Assembly: GCA_029260265.1 (NCBI GenBank)
Contig: JAJDDO010000024.1
Coordinates: 993,458-1,057,457, forward strand
From: Phycisphaerales bacterium
Lineage (GTDB): Bacteria; Planctomycetota; Phycisphaerae; Phycisphaerales; UBA1924
DNA length: 64,000 nucleotides
Direction: 5' to 3'
The notes beneath the pieces are model-generated. The model did not search any database. It saw nothing but the letters and a program-made list of their open reading frames with translations, and had not been told where the DNA came from. This document shows, piece after piece, positions 8,337 to 17,417 of the stretch. A program made the translations under genes and the position numbers. Within the stretch, counting starts at the first letter, position 1. Each line of letters starts with the position of its first letter.

Positions 8337-8454
8337 GGTGTTCTCCGTCGGCGTGCCTCTTGAGACCTTCGGGGCTCTGCGCGTGGTGACAGTATAGAAC
8401 GGTGATGGACCGCAGACAGGGATTCGACAGCGCCGCGTGGATTGTTCTTGTGCT

Positions 8455-8493
8455 TGCAAAAAGAAAAACGGGCGTGCCAGATGGCACGCCCGT
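8455..8493 (-). terminator. Intrinsic terminator of the secretin gene
   Basis: 11-bp perfect stem ACGGGCGTGCC / GGCACGCCCGT (8468-8478 and 8483-8493) with loop AGAT, followed on the minus strand by a U-rich run. It lies 25 nt past the secretin stop and separates it from the STAS-RsbW pair. Confidence 0.9.
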
Positions 8494-8517
8494 GTGATCC
8501 GTTTTACATTCGGCGGG

Positions 8518-11500
8518 TTATCCGCCGTACTGATCAAGCAGGCCCGGGTAGTTGTGCTCTTCTTCCTCGTTCTGGATGAGGATGGTGGGCTTGAGCAGCA
8601 CCAAGAGGGTCCGCTCTTCTTTGGTCTCTAGGCGGTTGGAGAAGAAGCGGCTGAGTACTGGGATCTTGGAGAGCACGGGCACGCCGGTTTCGACCTGGAG
8701 TTCATCCATCACACGCTGCCCACCGAGCAGGACGGTGCCCTGATCGGGGATGGTCACGGTGGTGTTGATCTGGGTCGAGGTGACCAGCGGGACCTGGATG
8801 GTACCGGTTGAGGTGCCGGCGTTACCGCCGCCCACACCGCCGCCGCCCGCAGCACCGTTGAGCACAATGTTGTTGTCCGGATTGAACTCAAACGCGGTCT
8901 GTGAGGTCCGGATAGTCAGTGTGACATACCGGCGGTCCGCAGAAACCACGCCTTCGACATCCACAAGCACACCTGCGTTGATCGGAGTGATGACCGGGTC
9001 GAACGCGGTTGACGAATCAGACGCGATCGGGGTCAGGTCCGAGACGAAGGTGGTTGTGGTCGCGACCGCGATGAATGATCGCTGCCCGTTGGTGAAGGTC
9101 AGACGAGGCGCGGTCAGCGAGACCGATCGCTTGTCTGCCTGTGTTGCTTCGACGAGGAAGTCGACCTGGATATCGTCGAGGAATCGTCCGGAGACGCTCA
9201 ACGCCGGGTTGAGCCCAAGGATCTGGCTCGCGAAGGTGCTGCCCGCACCGAGTGCGTTGGTGAGTCCGAAGGAATCTTGAGCACCGCTGATGATGGACCA
9301 TTCATCGCCGCCGAGCACGGTTCCGTCTGGAAGTGTGCCTCCGTTGCCGCCTGGGCCGAGCAATGGCTGGGTGATTGGTGTGTCAGGAACGCCATCACCG
9401 TTGGTATCAATGAAGTTGCCGCCGCCGGTGATGTTTGGGAGCAATCGCCCGTCATCGCCGAAGAAATCTGATGGGAGAACAGACGGATCGATCTGGCGAG
9501 CGAGTTGGAACTCGGTGTTGTTGGCGTTGAAGTAGACATCGAGGTCGAACCCGATCTGCTCGAAGAAGTCTTGACCGACAAGGAGGAACCGGGTCTCGAC
9601 ATTAATCTGCATCGCTCGCTTTTCGCGGAGCTTGTTGAGCAGACCAACGATTGCGCGATGGTTTTTGGGAGTGGTGGTGATCACGAAGTTGCCGTTGAGT
9701 TCGGTGATCGCGCTGGTGTCGCCACCAAGCCCTGCCCAGCCATCGGGGTCAATGTTTGCTTGGATCAGGTCAACGATCTGGGTGATGCGGTCATCACGGG
9801 GGATGTCATCGAGATCGTCGTCGCCGCCGGAGAACGGGCTCTGCCCGCCGCCGCCACCGCCACCGGCGCCTTGCTGCACCGCGCTCTGGAGGTCAAACTC
9901 CGGAGCGTTGTCGAAGGTGGGGACCTCAAAGATCAGGTCGCGGATATCGTAGATTTCCAATGCGGTATTGAGATTGAGCACCTCGTTGGAGGAGATGGTC
10001 AGGATGCCGTCCTCGATCGCCCAGCCCGCAGGTGCGTCCGGGTCCGAGACCTTGGAGAGCACGCGGTCGAGAAGGGTCTCGACGGTGACATTGTTGAGCT
10101 TGAGGTCAACCGGGGAGTCTGGATCGACACCGATGTCGGCGAGTGATTCCCAGTCGACATCGATGTCGAGTTGGGTGGTCGAGCCGACAAACGCAACCAC
10201 ATCTTCGAACGCATTGTCAGAGAACTCAACAGGCATCCGTGTGTCCTGCATGGTGGTCAGAACGGTACGGTTGGCTTCGGATTCGGCGTACTCGAGCGCA
10301 TCGCCGCGGCGGAAGGTGATCGCGGGCCAGTCGTCTGGGTACCCGATGATCCGATCCGGTGGGATCATCGCCTTCTTGTTCTCCAGGTTTTGATCGAGCA
10401 ATCCGCGACGGAACCGGTTGTCCGCGGCGGCGTATTCGCGGTAGATGATCGTGTCCTCGATGATGTCCTTGAGCAGCAGCCCGACCGGGTTGGCTGGATC
10501 AAGGAAGAGGATCGAGTCGACGACCTCGAGGGCTTCTTCGTACTTGAGTTCTTGCTGAAGAGCGCGGACGCGATCAATGTTGGCGATGATCTTGGAATCA
10601 CGCTCGGTGCGGCGTGTTTGTTCAAGCTCGCGGGTCTGCTCGAGGCGTTCGCGTTCCTCGGCTTCAGCGGTGCGGATCCGGATGCCCTCTTCTTCAGCGT
10701 TGATGGTGCTGGTGAGGTCATCGATCTGGGCGAGCCGCTGCTCGTAGAGCGATTCAGGCATCACATTGCGTGCTTCTTTGATGGTCAGCGATGCCTGTGC
10801 TGCAAATCCTCTTGCGGCACTTGGATCGCCCGCGGCGAGCGCATCGCGTGATTGCTGCATCAGATTTGCGAATGTTGCTTCGGCTCGTTGAAGTTCAAGC
10901 GCGGTGTTCTCGATCACATCAGTGAGGATGTCGCCTTCTGGGCCGCCCGAGGAGCCGAGCTCGACCTGGATGTCGGTGCGGCGTTGCTGGGCGAGTTGGC
11001 GGTTGTCTGCGCTGAGGTACGCACCGAACTGATCAAGCACGGTGGTGTACTTATCGAGGGCAACACCGAGTTGGCGTTCTTCATAGGCGCGGTTTGCCTC
11101 GCCCATGAGGCTTTGGGCCTCAAACTGGCGGGCGGTGTCCATCAGATCAGTCGGTGCTTGTTCTTCAACGATTGAGCTGTTGGCAGCGACGGGATCGATC
11201 TCGATGAGCTCGATTTCGATCGGCTCGTCTTCCGGCTCGCCGATGTACGAGCCCGTGCGTCCGGTCTCTTCTGGTTGATTGGTGTTGGAGGTCAGCCATT
11301 CTGAGCTCATGCCGCTTTCTGGCGCAAGCATGCCCATCGCGGGGTTCGCGGTGGTGATTGCCATCGAGCCGGTGTCTTCGATGGCGGTCAGCTTGCGGCG
11401 GTAGCGGGCGAGGAGTTTGGTCTGATTCGGAGTGAGGTCAGCACCAATGCGTCCGATTCGCTCAACCAATCCCTTGGCCTTCGTGTATTCGGAAGCATTG

Positions 11501-12018
11501 AACGCGGTGGCGAGGTTAGCAAAGGCGTTGGGCAGCAGCGCCGACACCTCATCGCGACGCATGTTCACCAACTCGAGCACCGCGTCAGCCGATGCGATCT
11601 GCTCGGCGGTTGATCTCGGTGAGCTTTTGACCGCGTTGCTGTGGCGGTCTGCTTCGACCAGGTTGTCGGTCAAGAGTGCAAACTCAGCCTTCTGGATCGA
11701 GATATCAAACCGATCACTCTGGCGGATCTTGCGTGCAACACCCGCGAGCAGATCCCAGAGCCTCTGCCCATCGGAATCGCCCATGGTCGCGCCGAGCGGG
11801 GAGTCTTGGATCGCAAGCAGCAAGGCCCGGGCCTGGATGAGCTTGCCATCGGCGATCATCGTTCCCGCACGATCGAGCATGGTCGCGGCATCACGAGCAC
11901 CCTCGGTCTGGGGTTGAGATGATTCCGGAGATGCGAAGACAGGAGCAGTGGTGACTCCTGCGAATGCACATGCTGCGGCGAGTAGCGATTTGACATTACG
12001 GTGTGTGGTGGGTGACAT
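8518..12018 (-). CDS. Secretin-family outer-membrane channel protein (GspD/PilQ type) with long helical N-terminus
   Basis: 1166 residues with a signal peptide (about 1-30, ending VFASP). Residues about 40-530 are helical and TPR-like with a charged coiled-coil near 480-520. An STN/N0-like region follows (MPVEFSDNAFEDVVAFVG; VDLKLNNVTVETLLDRVLSK), then a Gly-rich linker and N-domain repeats. The C-terminal secretin domain is recognisable from VPLVTSTQINTTVTIPDQG, LLGGQRV and VPVLSKIPVLSRFFSNR. Secretins form gated rings for type II secretion or type IV pili. The N-terminus is far longer than in typical GspD or PilQ, and no other secretion gene adjoins it. An ATG at 12018 with GGAG 6 nt upstream is preferred to the in-frame GTG at 12027, which overlaps that GGAG. 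Confidence 0.85.
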   Translation of the reverse strand: MSPTTHRNVKSLLAAACAFAGVTTAPVFASPESSQPQTEGARDAATMLDRAGTMIADGKLIQARALLLAIQDSPLGATMGDSDGQRLWDLLAGVARKIRQSDRFDISIQKAEFALLTDNLVEADRHSNAVKSSPRSTAEQIASADAVLELVNMRRDEVSALLPNAFANLATAFNASEYTKAKGLVERIGRIGADLTPNQTKLLARYRRKLTAIEDTGSMAITTANPAMGMLAPESGMSSEWLTSNTNQPEETGRTGSYIGEPEDEPIEIELIEIDPVAANSSIVEEQAPTDLMDTARQFEAQSLMGEANRAYEERQLGVALDKYTTVLDQFGAYLSADNRQLAQQRRTDIQVELGSSGGPEGDILTDVIENTALELQRAEATFANLMQQSRDALAAGDPSAARGFAAQASLTIKEARNVMPESLYEQRLAQIDDLTSTINAEEEGIRIRTAEAEERERLEQTRELEQTRRTERDSKIIANIDRVRALQQELKYEEALEVVDSILFLDPANPVGLLLKDIIEDTIIYREYAAADNRFRRGLLDQNLENKKAMIPPDRIIGYPDDWPAITFRRGDALEYAESEANRTVLTTMQDTRMPVEFSDNAFEDVVAFVGSTTQLDIDVDWESLADIGVDPDSPVDLKLNNVTVETLLDRVLSKVSDPDAPAGWAIEDGILTISSNEVLNLNTALEIYDIRDLIFEVPTFDNAPEFDLQSAVQQGAGGGGGGGQSPFSGGDDDLDDIPRDDRITQIVDLIQANIDPDGWAGLGGDTSAITELNGNFVITTTPKNHRAIVGLLNKLREKRAMQINVETRFLLVGQDFFEQIGFDLDVYFNANNTEFQLARQIDPSVLPSDFFGDDGRLLPNITGGGNFIDTNGDGVPDTPITQPLLGPGGNGGTLPDGTVLGGDEWSIISGAQDSFGLTNALGAGSTFASQILGLNPALSVSGRFLDDIQVDFLVEATQADKRSVSLTAPRLTFTNGQRSFIAVATTTTFVSDLTPIASDSSTAFDPVITPINAGVLVDVEGVVSADRRYVTLTIRTSQTAFEFNPDNNIVLNGAAGGGGVGGGNAGTSTGTIQVPLVTSTQINTTVTIPDQGTVLLGGQRVMDELQVETGVPVLSKIPVLSRFFSNRLETKEERTLLVLLKPTILIQNEEEEHNYPGLLDQYGG

Positions 12019-12371
12019 CCGGATCACTCCATTATGGATAAGTGTGCGACGGGCGAACCCGCCAGTGGTGTACTGAATTAGGCGATCATTGTGTCAATGT
12101 CGCGTATTCCTCTTCATGTCGCCGCATGTTCTGTGCTGTCGAGACCCAGCGGCGGAAGATGGGACGATACCTCGGTGGACGAAGAATCGCAAATCCATCT
12201 GTAATGAGTTTGTCCCTTTCCCGAAGTTTTCTCTGCATCGACAGAAGCGGGGCAGCGATGCGTGTGAGAAGTGGCTCACTATTCGTTCGCCCCGAGCGAT
12301 GGGTTCCACGATCGTTCTCAACTCCGTGTTTTCTTTTCCGTTTAGACAAGATCGGCGTGTGGTTCGGTGGA
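12019..12371. other. 353-bp intergenic region upstream of the secretin gene
   Basis: No convincing gene: the small frames on both strands have no ribosome binding site or recognisable product. On the minus strand a TTGACA (12092-12097) could be a -35 for the secretin gene, but I see no good -10 at the right distance. The CATAAT at about 12031-12036 is too close to the ribosome binding site for a normal leader. Confidence 0.4.
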
Positions 12372-13403
12372 TCATTCGGAGTCATTCGCGTCTGGAGATT
12401 GAGCGCCGAACGGGAGCGCCCAGAGGACTTGCTCGACGCTTAAATCCTTGTCGGATATATCTTTGGGAACAGTACGATTGTCAATGAGCCTCCGGAAAGT
12501 CTCCTCGCCGATGCGGTTTGCGCTGACAATCACGATCTCGACCCAGTCGCTCGATTCCGGGATAATCGCGCTGGCCCCGATCTGGGCGAGTTCCTCTGCG
12601 CGTCTGAGGCAGGGCGCGACAAGAAGCACCTCGCAGAGCAGGTCGTTCGTGTCGTGGTCGGGTGTATAGCGGGCCACGCATCGCCAGATGGTCATCAGAA
12701 TTTCTTGCTCATCGTCGTCCAGATTGGTGTCGGGATCCACATTGAGGACGAGCTGCCAGTCTCCACGGGCTTGTTCGACGATCTCGTCGCCGTTGAGCAG
12801 TGAGGGGTCCTCATCGCTTATGAGGAGGATCGATCGGTGTTCATGGGCGGCGGCATCGGCGCCTGCGGGTTCGTCGATCTGAGAGAGGTCGAACGCCGCG
12901 AGAAGCTTTTCAACACGCGGGCGGTCTTCGGGTGAGACCCGGACGGTGATGATCTTGTGCTCATCGACGAAGACATAAAAGAAGGGATCCTCGGAGACCG
13001 CTCCAAACCCAACCATCCCGTCCTCAAAGAAGAAGGGGCGGTATCGGCGGAGGATATTGGTGACGCGTTCTTTGCCGATTGGTTCGTAGGCGATATAGGG
13101 ATCAATCTCGCGATACTCGTCGTGTCCGATGTAATCGACGATCGGGAAGACTCGCCCGGGCATCAGCGCGAAGAGCTGCTGCCAGAGGGCTTCGAGCCTG
13201 GTGGCAGGGACAACGATGTCGTAGACATAGCGATCTGGCCAGGCTTCCCAGTCTCCGTTTTCATCATCGCCGTCGGCGGGTTCAAACTCTGAAGCAAACC
13301 CCGGCACAGGGATCATTGGCTCGACAGGGTACACCCCGAGCGGGAACGGGAATCCGTTGACGAGAACACGCTCGATGGATGAATCTTGTTCGCAGTTGGA
13401 CAT
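12372..13403 (-). CDS. Conserved-type hypothetical acidic protein
   Basis: 343 residues with no signal peptide and no membrane segment, rich in Asp and Glu. I do not recognise a family. Aromatic-rich strands (RYVYDIVVPATRLEALWQQL, DPFFYVFVDEHKIITVRV) suggest an alpha/beta domain in the first half. The second half has a helical region (NDLLCEVLLVAPCLRRAEEL). AAGGAG lies 6 nt before the ATG, with a TACAAT -10-like box at 13421-13426, so this gene probably has its own leadered promoter. It is divergent from coaX with 69 bp between the starts. Confidence 0.6.
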   Translation of the reverse strand: MSNCEQDSSIERVLVNGFPFPLGVYPVEPMIPVPGFASEFEPADGDDENGDWEAWPDRYVYDIVVPATRLEALWQQLFALMPGRVFPIVDYIGHDEYREIDPYIAYEPIGKERVTNILRRYRPFFFEDGMVGFGAVSEDPFFYVFVDEHKIITVRVSPEDRPRVEKLLAAFDLSQIDEPAGADAAAHEHRSILLISDEDPSLLNGDEIVEQARGDWQLVLNVDPDTNLDDDEQEILMTIWRCVARYTPDHDTNDLLCEVLLVAPCLRRAEELAQIGASAIIPESSDWVEIVIVSANRIGEETFRRLIDNRTVPKDISDKDLSVEQVLWALPFGAQSPDANDSE

Positions 13404-13461
13404 GGTGCTCCTTGGCGGACATTGTATCCCAAGCCCGGCTCGATCGAGGCAGACAACGGGC

Positions 13462-13467
13462 TATCGT
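13462..13467 (+). promoter_or_regulatory. -10-like box TATCGT, 5 nt before the coaX ATG
   Basis: TANNNT box directly before a start codon that has no Shine-Dalgarno; part of the leaderless set described in the findings. Confidence 0.45.
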
Positions 13468-13472
13468 TGCCC

Positions 13473-14309
13473 ATGAGCGAATCAAACAGCAAGCCAAGTG
13501 TCAATATCCGCGCCAATGAGGGCACCGGGCTCGAGGCCGTGGTCGCGATCACGGTCGGCAATACCCGGACACAGGTCGGGAGCTTCATCCGCGGAGAATC
13601 GGTCTTCGTCGGCGCGTTCGGATCGACCGAAACCGATGAGATCGTCCGCACCATCAAAGAGCGGATCATCGCCTTTGGCGGGGCACTCGAGCCTGTGGTG
13701 GTCATCGGCGGGGTTGATCAGGGTGCGATCGAGGCGATCGAATCGAGTTTCGCGGGTGGGGCGATCTATCGGCTCGGGCGTGATATCGGGCTGAAGGTGC
13801 AGCACACGCTCACCGACTCTGGCGAGCAGACGGTTGGGCAAGATCGATTGTTGTGCGCGATCGGGGCGTTCCATCTCTATAAGCAGGCGTGCGTGATCGT
13901 GGATGCCGGGACCGCGATCACGATCGATTTCATCGATGGCGCCGGTGTGTTTCATGGCGGGGCGATTATGCCCGGCGTTTCGATGATGCTTGAATCCATG
14001 CATGAAAAAACGGCCTCGCTGCCCGAGGTGGCTTTCAAGCGGATCGACGCGTCTTCAAATGAACCAGGAAAGCAGACCGATGATGCGATGAGGCTCGGGG
14101 TGAGTGCTGCAGCGTGCGGCGCGGTGCGTTTGTTGACCGAGCGATACGCCGAGTTCTTTGAGGGCTATCCCAAGGTCGTCGCGACCGGCGGGGATATGGG
14201 GATCTTTGAAGGCGATGATCTGGTCGAGATGTTTGTGCCCGATCTGCAGCTCGTGGGTCTTCGTGTAGCGTGCGAGATGGAGATAAGCTCGGACGACGAC
14301 GAGCAATGA
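13473..14309 (+). CDS. coaX: Type III pantothenate kinase
   Basis: First step of coenzyme A synthesis, ATP-dependent phosphorylation of pantothenate. The 278-residue protein has the ASKHA-fold marks of CoaX: an N-terminal phosphate loop (ITVGNTRTQVG; other members have D-x-GNT), the central VIVDAGTAITIDFI motif and GGAIMPGVSMM. The first Asp of the usual D-x-GNT is replaced by Thr (AITVGNT), which is notable because that Asp is normally catalytic. The frame opens at 13386, but the ATG at 13473 matches the family N-terminus. The 3' end overlaps the next gene by 4 nt (ATGA). Confidence 0.85.
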   Translation: MSESNSKPSVNIRANEGTGLEAVVAITVGNTRTQVGSFIRGESVFVGAFGSTETDEIVRTIKERIIAFGGALEPVVVIGGVDQGAIEAIESSFAGGAIYRLGRDIGLKVQHTLTDSGEQTVGQDRLLCAIGAFHLYKQACVIVDAGTAITIDFIDGAGVFHGGAIMPGVSMMLESMHEKTASLPEVAFKRIDASSNEPGKQTDDAMRLGVSAAACGAVRLLTERYAEFFEGYPKVVATGGDMGIFEGDDLVEMFVPDLQLVGLRVACEMEISSDDDEQ

Positions 14310-15262
14310 ACGCAACCCATACGATCGAGACCCCGCGATCTCTTCCCGGCGCTATCGCCATGATCCGGGTGCGATCGGATACGATCGAGTCCACGCTCGA
14401 ACAAATCGGCATCCGCCCGATAGGTCCCGGCTCGATCTGTATACGCAACATGATGGATATTGATTCGGGGGTTGTCGCGCCGTGGGGTCAAGGCTCGGTG
14501 ATGTTGATGCCGCATGGTGGACCAGCGATTGTCAGGGCAATCAGCAACGCGTTGGTTGAGCGTGGGGTCCCGATCGTTGATGGTCTGCATGATGCGTATC
14601 CCGAGGCTCGTGATATCCACGAAGTTCGGATGCTCCACGCGCTGAGCAAGGCCGCGAGCCCGATGGCGGTTGAACTCCTGCTCGATCAGCCTCGTCGATG
14701 GAGGCAGGTTGAGCCCCAGACAGATGATTGCGCCGACGATCGTGTGCTCAGCAGGCTGATCAGCCCGCCGATGGTGGTGGTGGTGGGGCGGACAAACATT
14801 GGAAAATCATCGTTGTTGAACGCGTTGGCGGGCAATGCTGTTGCGTTGGTTGCGGATGCGACCGGGACCACACGAGATCATGTGGGGGTCTTGGTGGAAC
14901 TCGGCGGGCTTGTCGTCAGATGGATTGATACCCCCGGGATGGATGCATCCGTGGTTGACGATGAGGCGGTGGACATCGCAATCGAGATGGTTCGGCGGGC
15001 AGATCTGGTGGTTCTCTGCAGAGATGGAAAAGATGGGAGCAATCTGCTCGATCCGAGGCTCAAACAGGCGATCGGTGACATGGCTGAGGTGGTACAGGTC
15101 GTCACCAGGGTGGATCGTGGTGTTGTGGATGGGGTGGATGGGATCAGGACCTCCGTTGTGGATGGAGCGGGGCGAGAAGAACTGGTCGCAGGCGTCCGCG
15201 ACGCATTGGTTCCGCCTGAGGCGATTGATGATCCGCGGGCGTGGCGGTTCTGGGGGCAGTGA
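14306..15262 (+). CDS. Short MnmE/TrmE-like GTPase
   Basis: 318 residues against about 450 for MnmE. Residues 1-110 resemble the MnmE N-terminal folate-binding domain (PGAIAMIRVRS, then a hydrophobic HGGPAIVRAI segment). The helical segment is reduced to about 40 residues. A G domain then follows: P-loop GRTNIGKSS at about 161-169, switch I ATGTTRDHVG, G3 WIDTPGM near 208, and TRVD in place of the NKxD G4 motif near 266. The second helical part and the C-terminal Cys loop that MnmE needs for tRNA wobble-uridine modification are missing. It overlaps the coaX stop by 4 nt, so it is translationally coupled. It is either a truncated MnmE paralog or a new TrmE-like GTPase. Confidence 0.75.
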   Translation: MNATHTIETPRSLPGAIAMIRVRSDTIESTLEQIGIRPIGPGSICIRNMMDIDSGVVAPWGQGSVMLMPHGGPAIVRAISNALVERGVPIVDGLHDAYPEARDIHEVRMLHALSKAASPMAVELLLDQPRRWRQVEPQTDDCADDRVLSRLISPPMVVVVGRTNIGKSSLLNALAGNAVALVADATGTTRDHVGVLVELGGLVVRWIDTPGMDASVVDDEAVDIAIEMVRRADLVVLCRDGKDGSNLLDPRLKQAIGDMAEVVQVVTRVDRGVVDGVDGIRTSVVDGAGREELVAGVRDALVPPEAIDDPRAWRFWGQ

Positions 15263-15358
15263 GCCTTTTTGCTTCCAGCCCGCTACGATCTCCCCCTCGC
15301 TTGCTTGCCCGTGTTGGGCTTGGGTTGCGGGTGATTTTGGATCTGGAGAGCTCGGACC

Positions 15359-16246
15359 ATGGACGATCGTCAAACAGAAATTCGCCAAGGCGAAGGGCTC
15401 AGTGAGTCTCGGGTCAACCAGGACTTCGTGGACTTCCTCAACAAGTGGAGTTCGCCGGTGCTGATGGTGCTCGCGGTGGCGGCCCTTGCCTACGCCGGGA
15501 TGCAGTGGATGAGCAAGAAGAAGGTTGAGAAGGTCAATAGCGCCTTCCGTGATCTGGGCGCAGCCGTCGCGGGCGGAAATCCGTCCCCAGCGTCACTGAA
15601 AACGCTTGCAACAGAGTACAAGGGTGTGCGGGCGGTGCCCGAGCTCGCGCTTCTGCAAACGACGGACATCTACCTGAGCGCTTATATCCGAGGTATCGAG
15701 CCGGGCACGGTGATTGATCCGGTCACTGGGCTTCCCACTGATGATGCAGGATTGCTCGACGATACCCAGCGCTCGGCGTACCTCGATCAGGCGGGGCAAC
15801 TCGCTCAGCAAGTTATTGATCTGACCGAAGGCAAGAGCGCAAAGGCGGTACTCGCGATCCAGGCGAAGATTCGATTGGCGGTTGTCCATGAGGGCAAGCG
15901 TGATTTTGAGAGCGCCAAGGCGACCTACCTGAGCGCCGTTGCAATCGCGACCGAGAACGGATTCCCTGTGCTTGCCAAGTTTGCTCAGAAGCGTGCCGAG
16001 GAGACTTCGACGCTCAGCGAGGTTCAGGGGCTGCCGAGCAATGATCAACTCATGGCATTGCCCGGTGAAGGTGAGCTCTCTGATGACATCATCAATGAAA
16101 TACTGAATCCAAGCTTTGATCTGCCCGTGGAGGGCGCGGTGGATGCGGAGTCTGACAACGAGCCGACCGAAGAGCCTGATGTTGAAGCGGGTGAGCCGGT
16201 TGGAGATCCCGAGCCGGAATCCGCTGAGCCTGCTGCCACGCCGTGA
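15359..16246 (+). CDS. Single-pass membrane protein with TPR-like periplasmic domain
   Basis: 295 residues. A short charged cytoplasmic head is followed by one membrane helix (SPVLMVLAVAALAYAGMQWM, about 32-51), a helical domain with TPR-like spacing (about 60-230), and an acidic Glu/Pro-rich tail. The layout resembles YfgM-type ancillary translocon proteins, but sequence alone does not prove that. GGAG lies about 10 nt before the ATG. Its TGA overlaps the ATG of the pseudouridine synthase gene (TGATG), so the two are coupled. Confidence 0.65.
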   Translation: MDDRQTEIRQGEGLSESRVNQDFVDFLNKWSSPVLMVLAVAALAYAGMQWMSKKKVEKVNSAFRDLGAAVAGGNPSPASLKTLATEYKGVRAVPELALLQTTDIYLSAYIRGIEPGTVIDPVTGLPTDDAGLLDDTQRSAYLDQAGQLAQQVIDLTEGKSAKAVLAIQAKIRLAVVHEGKRDFESAKATYLSAVAIATENGFPVLAKFAQKRAEETSTLSEVQGLPSNDQLMALPGEGELSDDIINEILNPSFDLPVEGAVDAESDNEPTEEPDVEAGEPVGDPEPESAEPAATP

Positions 16247-17391
16247 TGAGTCCTGCGGACAACCCCGAGGATGCCCATGTCTTGACACCGGGCGGCAAGG
16301 TTGATCCGGATGCGGTGTACGCTGCGTACGAGCAGGCAAAGGATCGTGGAGATGAAGACTTTGTTGTTCGCGTGAGCTTTGAGTTGTTCCGCGATCACAA
16401 TACGCGGCTCGATAAATACCTGACCTCCCGCGTCACCTACATGAGCCGCAGCCAGCTCCAGAAGCTCATTGATTCTGGGCAGGCAATCGTCAACGGCAAG
16501 CCGGCCAAGGCATCAACGAAACTCCGGCTTCAAGACCGCATAACGCTTCTGATTCCAAAGCCGCCCTCCGGTGATATCGAACCAGAGGATATCGCGTTGG
16601 ATGTTTTGTTCGAGGACGAGCACATCATTGTGCTCAATAAGTCGCCGGACATCATCGTGCATCCCGCGCGATCAGAGAATCGGGGAACGATGATCAACGC
16701 GTTGGCGTTCCACTTTGCCAATAGAAGTTCGGGCGTGCTTTCCTCTGTGGGTGAGGAGTTTGCACGCCCAGGGGTTGTCCACCGGCTCGATCGCAACACC
16801 TCCGGGTGCATCATCTTTGCCAAGACAGATCAGGCGCATTGGAAGATGGGCAATCAGTTCGAGCAGCGCACGGTCAACAAGCGATACCTCGCGGTGGTGC
16901 AAGGTCATGTGGTGCCCGATACGCAGACGATCGAACTGCCGCTCGGGCCGCACCAGTCCAAGGCCAAGGGGATGCGTGAAAAACGCGTCGTGCGCCATGA
17001 TGAGTTGGGCAAAGCTAGCATCACGGTATGCCGGGTGCGCGAGCGGTACACGATCGGCAAAGCCAAGTATTCCCTCATCGAGCTCGAGCTCAAAACCGGG
17101 CGGACGCACCAGATCCGTGTGCATATGGCCCACCTCGGGCATCCGATCGTCGGCGATGACATGTACGGCGGGAGATCATTCATCGACGCAAAGGGCAAGC
17201 TCGTGATTGATCGTCAGTCACTCCACGCGGGGCTGCTGGGGTTTGTGCATCCGATCAGTGATGAACCGATGGAGTTCATCGCCCCGCCGCGTGATGAGAT
17301 GCTCTCGTTGATTCAAGAGCTGAGATCATCGGGTGAAGCAAAGACCGTCGAGATCAACGGCACCATCCCGCTGGAGCAGTTTGGGCTCTGA
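16246..17391 (+). CDS. RluA/RluD-family 23S rRNA pseudouridine synthase
   Basis: 381 residues. An N-terminal S4 RNA-binding domain (RLDKYLTSRVTYMSRSQLQKL, about 55-75) precedes the RluA-type catalytic domain. That domain has the catalytic Asp in HRLDRNTSGC, the LELKTGRTHQIRVH motif and HPIVGDDMYGG. The enzyme isomerises uridine in 23S rRNA helix 69 (RluD) or related sites; the exact position cannot be read from the sequence. Start is the ATG at 16246, overlapping the preceding stop. About 45 residues precede the S4 domain, more than in RluD. Confidence 0.9.
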   Translation: MSPADNPEDAHVLTPGGKVDPDAVYAAYEQAKDRGDEDFVVRVSFELFRDHNTRLDKYLTSRVTYMSRSQLQKLIDSGQAIVNGKPAKASTKLRLQDRITLLIPKPPSGDIEPEDIALDVLFEDEHIIVLNKSPDIIVHPARSENRGTMINALAFHFANRSSGVLSSVGEEFARPGVVHRLDRNTSGCIIFAKTDQAHWKMGNQFEQRTVNKRYLAVVQGHVVPDTQTIELPLGPHQSKAKGMREKRVVRHDELGKASITVCRVRERYTIGKAKYSLIELELKTGRTHQIRVHMAHLGHPIVGDDMYGGRSFIDAKGKLVIDRQSLHAGLLGFVHPISDEPMEFIAPPRDEMLSLIQELRSSGEAKTVEINGTIPLEQFGL

Positions 17392-17417
17392 GCACCAAAG
17401 TGATGGAGGATGGTTTG

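Noticed and set aside
9505..10146. 213-codon plus-strand frame inside the secretin gene
   Set aside because: Antisense shadow in a GC-rich gene; no start signal.
12042..12443. Small frames in the gap before the secretin gene
   Set aside because: No ribosome site, no TANNNT box at leaderless spacing, overlapping frames on both strands with no family match.
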